64,000 bases of DNA from Pseudoalteromonas rhizosphaerae (lineage in GTDB: Bacteria > Pseudomonadota > Gammaproteobacteria > Enterobacterales > Alteromonadaceae). The notes under the pieces are model-generated. The model saw only the letters and a list, made by a program, of their open reading frames with translations. It was not told where the DNA came from and did no database searches. The stretch covers positions 248,001 through 312,000 of the forward strand of contig NZ_CABVLM010000004.1 in the NCBI RefSeq assembly GCF_902498845.1, in the 5' to 3' direction. Of this stretch, positions 55,148 through 62,786 are shown piece by piece. The position numbers and the translations under genes were made by a program. Every line of letters starts with the position of its first letter. Position 1 is the first letter of the stretch.

Positions 55148-56290
55148 TTAAACTTTTTCGGCAGCTATTATTGTATTGAACGTTGGGCCTAGCTCTACTG
55201 TGATCATAAAACCCTGATACGATATTTTTACTTGGTTGCCTATATAAGCAAACGTATTTGGATTTTGAACAGCGTTCATTAGGTCTTGTACTTGTTCAAT
55301 TGCTAGCTGGCCAGTTAAGAACTTTTCAATTTGAGTGCTGCTGACTGTAACAGCGCTACTATATATAGGTGCGTTTTTACGTGACAACTCGTTTAGTAAA
55401 TTTACAGGCAAGTGCCCTAACGTAAATTGCTGGCTGTCTGGTACTGACTTTTTAAGCGCTAACTTTGCTGCTTGTAAGTTTACCTGCTTTATATAGTACT
55501 GCTGAGATTTTAAAACTGCTTCGTTAAATTGTGGTACCGCTAACTTTTGAATGTCAGTTGATAACGTCATAACTGATTTACCTGCTGCAATGTCTGCACC
55601 TAGCCATGCTTTACCTGGATTATAATCCCAGCCTAGATCAATGCCTGCTAACTTATTAAGTTCTTCGCCTGTTGATGGGTCTACAACTTTGAATGACTCC
55701 ATAAACTTGTTCACTGTTTCAGGCTTAGTAACTGTTAGCCCCATTCGTGCAATATCACGCGCATTAAGTGATACCACCTTACACCTGCAGTTATAACCAT
55801 TTGGCGGATAATGTGTATCCCAAAACGGATGATCTACAGGCAGTAAAATGTAATTCCACTTACCGTGATCAGGTCTTACGCGACTATCGCCAGCAGTTAA
55901 GTATAATAAATAAGGTCTGCGCTGTTTTAAACGCTCTTGTTGTTGCCAACGGCCAGCTGCTCGCGCGGTGTTTTTATTGTTTTGATAAATAACTTTAGTA
56001 CGCCAGCCCCGTTTACCATTGTATGACCAGCCATGATCATCAACTATTTTGTCAAAGCGCTTTCTAAAGTCCGATATGGTCTCGCCATCACTAATCGCTT
56101 TATCAACTGCTGTATATAGCTCGTTAATGATCTCTATTTGTGTAGCACCGGCAACGGTAAATGCTTTGGCGTGAATTAAGCCCTGTAAGTCTTTATATGA
56201 CTCACTGGTAAGCTTAATTTTGTCTTTGAAATGAGAAATGGCTTCCTTGAACTTAACAAGGTCGCCATATTGTGGAGCTGGTAAGGCCAT
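55148..56290 (-). CDS. Phage head morphogenesis protein, Mu F-like minor head protein
   Basis: 380 residues. The N-terminal half carries the Mu gpF-like domain: RGWRTKVIYQNNKNTARAAGRWQQ and the signature LTAGDSRVRPDHGKWNYILLPVDHPFWDTHYPPNGYNCRCKVV. The C-terminal region resembles barrel-forming Mu-like extensions (ITVELGP...). In Mu this protein connects portal and head. It ends 2 bases beyond the holin-like gene's stop side, in one minus-strand operon, but no major capsid or protease follows. Confidence 0.9.
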   Translation of the reverse strand: MALPAPQYGDLVKFKEAISHFKDKIKLTSESYKDLQGLIHAKAFTVAGATQIEIINELYTAVDKAISDGETISDFRKRFDKIVDDHGWSYNGKRGWRTKVIYQNNKNTARAAGRWQQQERLKQRRPYLLYLTAGDSRVRPDHGKWNYILLPVDHPFWDTHYPPNGYNCRCKVVSLNARDIARMGLTVTKPETVNKFMESFKVVDPSTGEELNKLAGIDLGWDYNPGKAWLGADIAAGKSVMTLSTDIQKLAVPQFNEAVLKSQQYYIKQVNLQAAKLALKKSVPDSQQFTLGHLPVNLLNELSRKNAPIYSSAVTVSSTQIEKFLTGQLAIEQVQDLMNAVQNPNTFAYIGNQVKISYQGFMITVELGPTFNTIIAAEKV

Positions 56291-56291
56291 A

Positions 56292-56834
56292 TTATTGCTC
56301 TTTTAACGACTGTTGAATGTCTTGAATTTCGTTTCTGCGTGAATTATCACGGCTATTACCAAAGAAAAAATTCAATATTGACGCTACAACGGTGCCTAAA
56401 ATAAAGCCTAAAATAGTGTCAGCAAAACGTGTTGCGGTATCTGGAATGGTTAAAAACGTTATACACCCTATGTATATAACGGTTGCAACCGACCAGAACC
56501 ACGCATAGTAATAAATGAAGCGTTTAGAAAACTTATCATCTTGATTAAGTGCCTGTATCTGCATATTGCGGGCGCTTTGAGTGTTTTTAAACGCTAAATC
56601 ATCAAGCTCTTTTTCACGGTTTAAAATGGTTTGTCGTAACTCTTGTTGTAATGCACTGGATTGCTGAACCAGGTTAAATGCTTGCTCTGGCGTGCCACCA
56701 TTAGTAATGGTTTGCGCAATATCTACCACTTTAGACGCGACCTTTGATCCATTGTCGCCCCCTATCCAACCGCCTATTTTTTTATCTAGGCCTGTGAGCT
56801 TTGCTATGCCAAGTGCTATTGTAATTGGGTCCAT
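56292..56834 (-). CDS. Holin-like phage membrane protein (3TM/GTA-holin type)
   Basis: 180 residues. A coiled coil of glutamine-rich helices (about 30-105) is followed by two hydrophobic helices (WSVATVIYIGCITFLTIP and FADTILGFILGTVVASILNFFF) near the C-terminus. Size and layout fit the holin family PF11351, known from gene-transfer agents and Mu-like phages. It would make the membrane lesion for lysis, but this is from family resemblance only. One base separates it from each neighbour. Confidence 0.7.
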   Translation of the reverse strand: MDPITIALGIAKLTGLDKKIGGWIGGDNGSKVASKVVDIAQTITNGGTPEQAFNLVQQSSALQQELRQTILNREKELDDLAFKNTQSARNMQIQALNQDDKFSKRFIYYYAWFWSVATVIYIGCITFLTIPDTATRFADTILGFILGTVVASILNFFFGNSRDNSRRNEIQDIQQSLKEQ

Positions 56835-57275
56835 TTATGCCTCCATTGATTCATAAGTTACGCCACCAATCAGTTCAAGCTCTATATTTTCAATGCGCTT
56901 AAACTGTCGAACAAGTGACTTAGACGTTGTAAAAAAACAATCAAAATATTCAGTTTTATCATGCAGTTTTGGGTAATATTTTTTTGAATCGCGTTTACCA
57001 AAGGCTTTTTGAATACGTTTAATCTCATTAGGCTTATATAATGAAATAGAGCGTTTACGCCATACTTGCTCAAGGCATACAGGGCGCGACTCTTTTTTGT
57101 TAAACCATTCGCCTTTTATAAAATCATCAATATAAACACTTAACACGGTTGTCGACTCAGATTTTCTCTGGCGTTGCACAGAGACTTTGTGATCGCCTAC
57201 AGAGAAAACAACATTACCAAATGTGCCTGCAAGCTCGTTTTCTATCTCTATCCACTGCTCTTTTGTGATGGCCAT
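56835..57275 (-). CDS. Phage protein of unknown function
   Basis: 146 residues; I do not recognise a family. It starts MAITKEQWIEIENELAGTFGNVVFSVGDHKVSVQRQRKSES and is a basic alpha/beta protein without membrane segment. It sits between a DUF3164 gene and the holin-like gene with very short gaps, so it travels with them. It may be a partner of the DUF3164 protein. Confidence 0.65.
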   Translation of the reverse strand: MAITKEQWIEIENELAGTFGNVVFSVGDHKVSVQRQRKSESTTVLSVYIDDFIKGEWFNKKESRPVCLEQVWRKRSISLYKPNEIKRIQKAFGKRDSKKYYPKLHDKTEYFDCFFTTSKSLVRQFKRIENIELELIGGVTYESMEA

Positions 57276-57285
57276 AAGCGCCCCG

Positions 57286-57900
57286 CTACAGTTTTGCTAT
57301 ATCGAGTGAAATTGCTTGCTCAATGCCGTTATCATCTTGCTTGTAAAAGCGGATAAAACGACAAGAGTCAACAACGCCAACGGATTCCGCAATAATGTTC
57401 ATGGCTTTGGTCCATTTGCCTGAATCGTCTGAAATTTCGAGTTTACGCAGGGCTAAAATGCGTTGCGGGTTAAGTGAACCTTGCTTATCCGTGTTGAAGG
57501 TTTTGCTAACAATTGCTTTAATGTTTTGATTGCCGCCTTCCGTCCATTCATCCAGGCATTGATCAATTAATTGCTTAGCAAGGGTAAGCTCTGGGCCAAG
57601 TTCAATGCGTTCTTGTGTTTGTAGCGTTACTTTTAGTTGGCTATCAAAAGTGCGTAGTGTCACATTGCCTTTTTTACCGCCTAAGTTAACGCCATGTTCT
57701 TGCGCTAATAGCTCTATAAAGTCGTCGGCTTCGGCCATTAAGCTTTGCTTAAACTCTGCTAGTGCTTCCTGCATTTCAACGGCTTTATCGATGGCTTTTT
57801 TAACAAACTCGTCTTTGATTAAATCGGTTTGTTTGATGTTAGCAATGGCGACTAAATTGCCTTTGCCGTCTTTTAAATACCCGTCAGGAACATTATTCAT
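57286..57900 (-). CDS. DUF3164 family phage protein
   Basis: 204 residues. The sequence MNNVPDGYLKDGKGNLVAIANIKQTDLIKDEFVKKAI...GVNLGGKKGNVTL...IDQCLDEWTEGGNQNIKAIVSKTFNTDKQGSLNPQRILALRKLEI...CRFIRFYKQD matches DUF3164, found in Mu-like phages. In other Mu-like phages this gene is usually in the early region near the transposition genes, not among head genes as here. It overlaps the portal gene by eight bases. Confidence 0.85.
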   Translation of the reverse strand: MNNVPDGYLKDGKGNLVAIANIKQTDLIKDEFVKKAIDKAVEMQEALAEFKQSLMAEADDFIELLAQEHGVNLGGKKGNVTLRTFDSQLKVTLQTQERIELGPELTLAKQLIDQCLDEWTEGGNQNIKAIVSKTFNTDKQGSLNPQRILALRKLEISDDSGKWTKAMNIIAESVGVVDSCRFIRFYKQDDNGIEQAISLDIAKL

Positions 57901-59392
57901 TGTCTATCTCCACAGTTTTAGAATTAGCCTCGTTCATGCCTGCCATAAACTCATACTCCATTGCTGTTTGGGCAACTTGCGCCAATGCAGAGCTTGAAAT
58001 TTCAGGAAATTGTGAGGTTATTTTTTGTTTAAGTTCGTCCAGGCTTTTAGATGCCTGGGCAAATTGAAAAATCTGTTTAATGGTGTCGTCACTTGCGTGA
58101 TCAAACACATCAAACTCGTTGGTAAGCTCTACGCTGTCTGTTGGCTTTTTGGCAAACTCAGTTTTAGCGGCTGTGGCAATGCCATGGCCTTCCTCGGGCA
58201 CATCAAGTATTGCTTCGCCGTCTTTTGGCTTTGGTACACCGAGTTCTTGATAGGCCCAGTCCTCACCAACAGGCACAATACGGGCTGTTTCGCGCACGCG
58301 GGTTACGGTGTCGGTGTTGATCTCGCGTTTGTCTTTAAAGATGAATTTGGGCGGTTCGCCACCGTCAAAATTTACCGAGTGTAATGCGTTTAAAAGCTGG
58401 TTACGGTATGAAGCTACAAGCGCCCTGTCTGAACGTTGGTTGTCGCCAGCGCGTTTTGCATGGGTTTCGCTGGCAGCACGTGCGCCGCCATTTTTTTGCT
58501 CGGTTGCTAGGGTTTGGCTTGTGAGGGCTTTGCTAATTTCAGCATTACAAAAGTTTACTAAGCGCTCTGGCACTGGCTCTCCAGATAATTTGCTTTCGAT
58601 GATCTCAATACTGGTGTCATCCGGTATTGCTGCAATGCCGTCTTGCACAAGTCGTGCTAAGCCATCTAACAAGTTTTCGATATCTTTGTCTTTACTGGCA
58701 ATTGGGTATTTACCCACGGGGAATGGAATACCAAAACGCTCGCACAGCTGTACAAAAAACTTAAAGCCGCCGTGTTTAAAGGTCCACGGCCAAAAACAAC
58801 TGCTTAACAATGCGATGCCATATGGGTTTTCGGCGCTTGGCATGTGGCGAACGCACGACCAACGACGGTGATCGACTAACTCACCTTGTGGATTGTCGCT
58901 GGTTTTAACAAGCAGCTCGTGATCACTATTAAACGCAAAGCGGCTGTTGCGCCAGGTCTCTACATATTCAGGTTGCCAATGACCGTCGTGCTTAATGTAT
59001 TTGCCTAAATGGGTCACACTAAAGCCATTTAAAATTGCGCTGTAGTTGTGCCAATCCATATCCGCCCATTCTGTATGTGGGCATGGCTTACGGGCAAAAA
59101 ACGCTTTGGCTAACTCATAACTTTTTAAACTGGCTGCATCGTCACCACCTGGCACAAGCTCGGTATTAAAGCTAAATAAACCGCTACGTAGCGAGCGTAG
59201 TTCACCTATTACATGGGCATCACGTGCTATTTCTTCATAAATAGCGGTGTTTTTACCCGCGCGGCGCAAGATTGGATCAGGGTTTGGTAGCTCAGTTATA
59301 AGTGACGTAAGGCTTGGATCTATACGGTTTTGGTCAAACATACGGTTAAGCGCGGCGTATGCTGTAGATTTAATGCGTGGCTTGCTATACAT
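57893..59392 (-). CDS. Phage portal protein, DUF935/Mu gp29 type
   Basis: 499 residues. DUF935 features are DAHVIGELRSLRSGLFSF, VTHLGKYIKHDGHWQPEYVETWRNSRFAF, LLSSCFWPWTFKHGGFKFFVQLCERFGIPFPVGKYP and SQTLATEQKNGGARAASETHAKRAGD. The portal is the gateway for DNA packaging into the head. It overlaps the terminase gene by eight bases and the DUF3164 gene by eight bases, so translation is coupled. Order terminase-portal is that of Mu. Confidence 0.9.
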   Translation of the reverse strand: MYSKPRIKSTAYAALNRMFDQNRIDPSLTSLITELPNPDPILRRAGKNTAIYEEIARDAHVIGELRSLRSGLFSFNTELVPGGDDAASLKSYELAKAFFARKPCPHTEWADMDWHNYSAILNGFSVTHLGKYIKHDGHWQPEYVETWRNSRFAFNSDHELLVKTSDNPQGELVDHRRWSCVRHMPSAENPYGIALLSSCFWPWTFKHGGFKFFVQLCERFGIPFPVGKYPIASKDKDIENLLDGLARLVQDGIAAIPDDTSIEIIESKLSGEPVPERLVNFCNAEISKALTSQTLATEQKNGGARAASETHAKRAGDNQRSDRALVASYRNQLLNALHSVNFDGGEPPKFIFKDKREINTDTVTRVRETARIVPVGEDWAYQELGVPKPKDGEAILDVPEEGHGIATAAKTEFAKKPTDSVELTNEFDVFDHASDDTIKQIFQFAQASKSLDELKQKITSQFPEISSSALAQVAQTAMEYEFMAGMNEANSKTVEIDNE

Positions 59393-61124
59393 GATAGCCC
59401 CTTATTTGTTTAGTGACTTTGCGGCTATTAACACGCGGCATACCGCCTGCACCAGTGCTAGCTACCATCCATAAAATAGCCAGGGCACAGCTTAAATCGT
59501 AGTGATGGGCGGTTTGTTTTTCTGGCCAGTTTTCTAGCTCGTCGAGTAGTAAGCGGCAGTGCGAATGAAAGGCAATTTGCGCTGGTGTATTGGTCACGTA
59601 GGTTTCAAGTGATCCTATGCGTTCCTCAGCGCTAATAACCGCTGTAACACCGCGTAACGGCAGGGCAATGCCCTTCTCTAGGCCTGTGGTAATAAATTGG
59701 CTGCGCATAAAATCAAAGGCATTGTTGTTTTCAAAGCCCCACACGCGGCAGTTATATTCTTTTTGAGCGCGTATTAAGTCGTTAAGTAAACGGCTGGTAC
59801 CACGTACTTTACGGCTTTCGTATTCAACGTGTAGCTTTTGCAATTCGTTAGAGTAAAAGCCCACTAATATTGCGCTCGGGTCGGCTTTTTCGGTTTTGCC
59901 CATACTTGGATCACATGCGCCGTAGGGTATCCATTCGTTTAGGCGATCAACCCAAAAATCAAACTGGTAAAAAATAGCTTCTTCGTCGCTTTTGGCTATG
60001 CCTTGCATTTCGCGGTTAAACTCTCGCTTATTAGCCGCCCACATACACATTAAATCGTAAAGCGAACGCACACTTGGCCAACTTGTAGTTGCACCTTTAA
60101 GCATTTGCTTTTTTCGCTTGATCCAAAACTTAAACGACGGTTTTTGCTCGGTTGAAACTGCTTCACCTTTGGCGGCGGCGCGTTTTTCAAAGTGTTTGTC
60201 GTCATGCACCATTAAATCGCGGCACTCTTCCCACAAATCCATGCGTTCAGGCATTTGTTTAATGGCTTTAAAGCGGTGAACAATATGCCCTGGTGCTTCT
60301 TCAGCGCGGCTTATTGGATCATCGTTATTTAATACGGTATTTACACCTAAAAATTTAACGGTACCGTCCGGTGGGCCAAGGTATTGCACGGCCGCTTCTA
60401 GGAAGCGCCAGCGGTTATCGCGCTCAGTGGGCGATTTTGCCTCGGCATCGGTAATAATGTCATCGGATAGCAGTAGCTTAGGGCGGCTGGCACCATGGAA
60501 CGTACCGCGTACTGATTGCTCAGCACCACGGCTTTCAAAGCGTACGCCTTGGGCTGTTACAAACTCGCCGAGTTTCCACACTGGGGATTTTTGGCATACT
60601 TCGGGAAAGTCTAACGCGAGGTTATTATTGTTAAGCAGCTCGGTTTTAACTACCTCTAGTGTTTTGGTTGGCATTTTGGTTTCAGCGCCAAACAAAATAA
60701 CAAAATCGATAAATTGCTTTATTTTCTCTAAGCCCAGGTCTTGGCAAATATCAGGGTCTTGCAATAGCGCTAACACCGCTACATAAACAGGGGCAATTTT
60801 TACAGCTAGGGTACTTTTACCTTCACCACGGGGTGCCACAAACCAGTTTTTCCAGCCATTTTTAAGTTTAAGGGCTTCGGGGAACCAGTTCATAAAATAG
60901 CTTTGAAACTCAGACGCTGTTTGATCGTCGTCTAGCCACATGTGGTGCGGAAAATACGTATACACAAAAAACTCAAAGTCGCCGCCGAGTACGCATTTAC
61001 GGCGTTCTTTAATCGCTGCAGGGCTTGGATCAATATTGCGTTCTTTTGCTTCAATATCGCGTCGCAGTGAGCCGGTGATCTGTTCTATTTCAGCTAAGAA
61101 CTCGCGTGAATTCATATCGGCCAT
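59385..61124 (-). CDS. Phage terminase large subunit, Mu gp28 type
   Basis: 579 residues. The ATPase has the Walker A-like APRGEGKST (97-105) and a Walker B-like segment (PKLLLSDDIITDAEAKS); the C-terminal nuclease starts at YGACDPSMGKTEKADPSAILVG with conserved aspartates. It cuts and translocates phage DNA into heads. It overlaps the DUF1804 gene by one base (TGATG type) and the portal gene by eight bases. Confidence 0.9.
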   Translation of the reverse strand: MADMNSREFLAEIEQITGSLRRDIEAKERNIDPSPAAIKERRKCVLGGDFEFFVYTYFPHHMWLDDDQTASEFQSYFMNWFPEALKLKNGWKNWFVAPRGEGKSTLAVKIAPVYVAVLALLQDPDICQDLGLEKIKQFIDFVILFGAETKMPTKTLEVVKTELLNNNNLALDFPEVCQKSPVWKLGEFVTAQGVRFESRGAEQSVRGTFHGASRPKLLLSDDIITDAEAKSPTERDNRWRFLEAAVQYLGPPDGTVKFLGVNTVLNNDDPISRAEEAPGHIVHRFKAIKQMPERMDLWEECRDLMVHDDKHFEKRAAAKGEAVSTEQKPSFKFWIKRKKQMLKGATTSWPSVRSLYDLMCMWAANKREFNREMQGIAKSDEEAIFYQFDFWVDRLNEWIPYGACDPSMGKTEKADPSAILVGFYSNELQKLHVEYESRKVRGTSRLLNDLIRAQKEYNCRVWGFENNNAFDFMRSQFITTGLEKGIALPLRGVTAVISAEERIGSLETYVTNTPAQIAFHSHCRLLLDELENWPEKQTAHHYDLSCALAILWMVASTGAGGMPRVNSRKVTKQIRGYHV

Positions 61125-61630
61125 TAGTCGCTTAACTCCTGATCGAGTCGTGGACCAAAGGCTGTGAGTATTTCAACAAACTCAGGGGCAAATTCGGGGT
61201 ATTTGGTTGATACAAACTTAGCAAGAATTTTAACTACCTCAGCGGCAATTGTGCGCTTTTCAAGTTTTTTATTACCGCCCGATACCTTCATTACTTTGCT
61301 CATCATATCGGTGAGTGAGCTAAGTACTTTTGTACGTTGTTCAAGCGGCAGCGCTGCGCCCTCGGCTGATTTTAAAAGCTCAAAGGTTTCGTTTACTTGA
61401 ATGGTGAATTCTTCAATAAAGTCGGTGGTAAACTCCCCTGCTGTGCCTTCACTGCGGCGGCTTGCTGCTCGGGCTAAGTCCCAATCGTCGCCGTTGTCTT
61501 TGGCTTCCATTTTCCAGCGTCGTGCTGTGCCGTCGGCCACGCTGTGTTTTATGGCAGCCACACTTAACGCGAGCAGCTCGGTTACATAGCTGTGGCGAAT
61601 GGCGTTTTTCTTTTCTGCAGGGTGCGCCAT
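61124..61630 (-). CDS. DUF1804 protein, terminase small subunit-like
   Basis: 168 residues. The N-terminus MAHPAEKKNAIRHSYVTELLALSVAAIKHSVADGTARRWKMEAKDNGDDWDLARAA is a helix-turn-helix of the DUF1804 family of Mu-like phages, which probably acts as the small terminase/DNA-recognition subunit (Mu gp27 position). The rest is helical. Its start overlaps the stop of the upstream gene by one base and it precedes the large subunit. Confidence 0.85.
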   Translation of the reverse strand: MAHPAEKKNAIRHSYVTELLALSVAAIKHSVADGTARRWKMEAKDNGDDWDLARAASRRSEGTAGEFTTDFIEEFTIQVNETFELLKSAEGAALPLEQRTKVLSSLTDMMSKVMKVSGGNKKLEKRTIAAEVVKILAKFVSTKYPEFAPEFVEILTAFGPRLDQELSD

Positions 61631-61968
61631 TAGTTCATCAATCCATTTTTTACAGCATAGGCTATCAGCGATACAGCTAAGCCCGCAGAGCCACCCATAG
61701 CAGCCACTTTAACCCGCTGGTTAGTGAGCTTTTCTTCAACCTTCGCTAAGCGCTCGTCTTGCTTATTAATGGCTGTAACTTGGCGTTTTTCGCTTTTTTC
61801 TATATCAAGCTTTAAGCTATCTGTTATTTCTTTTTGACGCGCTTCGCTTTTTTCAATGCTTTGGTGAATATCGGCTTTAATGTCTTTTAAGTCATTTAAA
61901 ATAGCCGCCTGACTACCCTGTATTTCACCGATGGCTTGAAATAATAAGTTTTCTTGTTCTTGATTCAT
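61630..61968 (-). CDS. Phage coiled-coil protein with C-terminal membrane helix
   Basis: 112 residues. A long coiled coil (about 5-80, with IKADIHQSIEKSEARQKEITDSLKLDIEKSEKRQ) is followed by one hydrophobic helix (VAAMGGSAGLAVSLIAYAVK). This layout resembles XhlA/hemolysin-like lysis accessories or Rz-type spanins, and it sits next to the endolysin, so a lysis role is likely but not proved. Overlaps the next gene by one base. Confidence 0.7.
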   Translation of the reverse strand: MNQEQENLLFQAIGEIQGSQAAILNDLKDIKADIHQSIEKSEARQKEITDSLKLDIEKSEKRQVTAINKQDERLAKVEEKLTNQRVKVAAMGGSAGLAVSLIAYAVKNGLMN

Positions 61969-61977
61969 GGGTGCTCC

Positions 61978-62421
61978 TTACGGGTTAAATACTTTAATGC
62001 CCGTCCATGTAGGCGTGCGTACATCAAAATGAAACCAACTTACTTGCCCTTCGATGGCGGTGATGTAGGGGAATTCTTGCGGGTGGGCTAATACGTAGTC
62101 ACGTACTTGCTGAGCGGTGTAATTAGTAAAACTGCAATCGAATGCTTTACCTAGCTTATGTTGGCTGCGCTTAGCACCAATTGCGCAATCAAGCTGGCGA
62201 AAACCACGGTATTGATTAGCGCCGCCCCAGCTCCAACTATTTACGGTGCATGGGCCAAACGTGTTGCGTAACTTTTGCAGCATACGCAATGCGCGATCAT
62301 CAAATAGATTGATCAAAAACAAAGGGTCGTCTTGATAAAGCTCAAACGTGGCTTTTGGTACTAATTCTTGAAACGTAAAGCTTGGGGCAGTCGGTACTAC
62401 CACTTTTCTTTTAAGCGCCAT
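61978..62421 (-). CDS. Phage endolysin, M15 peptidase type
   Basis: 147 residues. Zinc-ligand pattern of M15 peptidases is visible: His88 and Asp95 (SQHKLGKAFDC) and His131 (VSWFHFDVR), with Glu124 as probable catalytic residue. Such D-Ala-D-Ala carboxypeptidase-like or L-alanyl-D-glutamate endopeptidase enzymes cut the cell wall at lysis. It overlaps the upstream 83-residue gene by eleven bases and lies ten bases before the coiled-coil gene. Confidence 0.82.
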   Translation of the reverse strand: MALKRKVVVPTAPSFTFQELVPKATFELYQDDPLFLINLFDDRALRMLQKLRNTFGPCTVNSWSWGGANQYRGFRQLDCAIGAKRSQHKLGKAFDCSFTNYTAQQVRDYVLAHPQEFPYITAIEGQVSWFHFDVRTPTWTGIKVFNP

Positions 62422-62662
62422 GCTGTTGAGTCCTCATTTTGGTTAAACGTTGTTTTGTTAGGACGTAACAGGCAGGTAAGCGAGTACTGCGCACTGGTTT
62501 GTTATTGGCTGGGTTTAGCAGCTGTTTAACGCGGGTACGCAATGCGGGCAGGTCTTTTAACGGGCAACGGCGAGAAATTGCAATTTGCTCGGCTTTAGAA
62601 CTGGCCTTAATAATTTGTTGAGCTAAAAACTCAATAAATGGCGCATGCACTGTATTTGTCAT
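62411..62662 (-). CDS. Small basic phage protein of unknown function
   Basis: 83 residues, basic (many Arg and Lys), no signal or membrane segment. I do not recognise a family; it begins MTNTVHAPFIEFLAQQIIKASSKAEQIAISRRCPL and ends KMRTQQHGA. It overlaps the endolysin gene and is the first gene of the tight run of nine small- and large-phage genes. Upstream is a 124-base gap and the A/T-rich cargo gene. Confidence 0.6.
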   Translation of the reverse strand: MTNTVHAPFIEFLAQQIIKASSKAEQIAISRRCPLKDLPALRTRVKQLLNPANNKPVRSTRLPACYVLTKQRLTKMRTQQHGA

Positions 62663-62786
62663 GCTGGTAGTAAATCAATTTAGGGGATTGGGTAACACTG
62701 TAAAGTTGTTTGCGGCTGGGGCTTTCGAGCTGGTCTATTAGGTTAAATTAAAAAGGCTTGCTAATACAAGGGGGCAAGCCAAAATT
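62663..62786. promoter_or_regulatory. Short gap between cargo gene and phage module
   Basis: 124 bases without a gene. It may hold the promoter of the phage run. I see no strong hairpin or operator. Confidence 0.4.

Noticed and set aside
55136-55166. Terminator at the end of the F-like gene
   Set aside because: AGCTGCCGA pairs with TCGGCAGCT but the loop is 13 bases, one arm is inside the coding region and no T-run follows on the minus strand.
55148-62662. Gene-transfer agent cluster
   Set aside because: The holin-like protein resembles one known from gene-transfer agents, but terminase, portal and head protein are of Mu type and no GTA capsid or tail genes are present. A GTA is not supported by this window.
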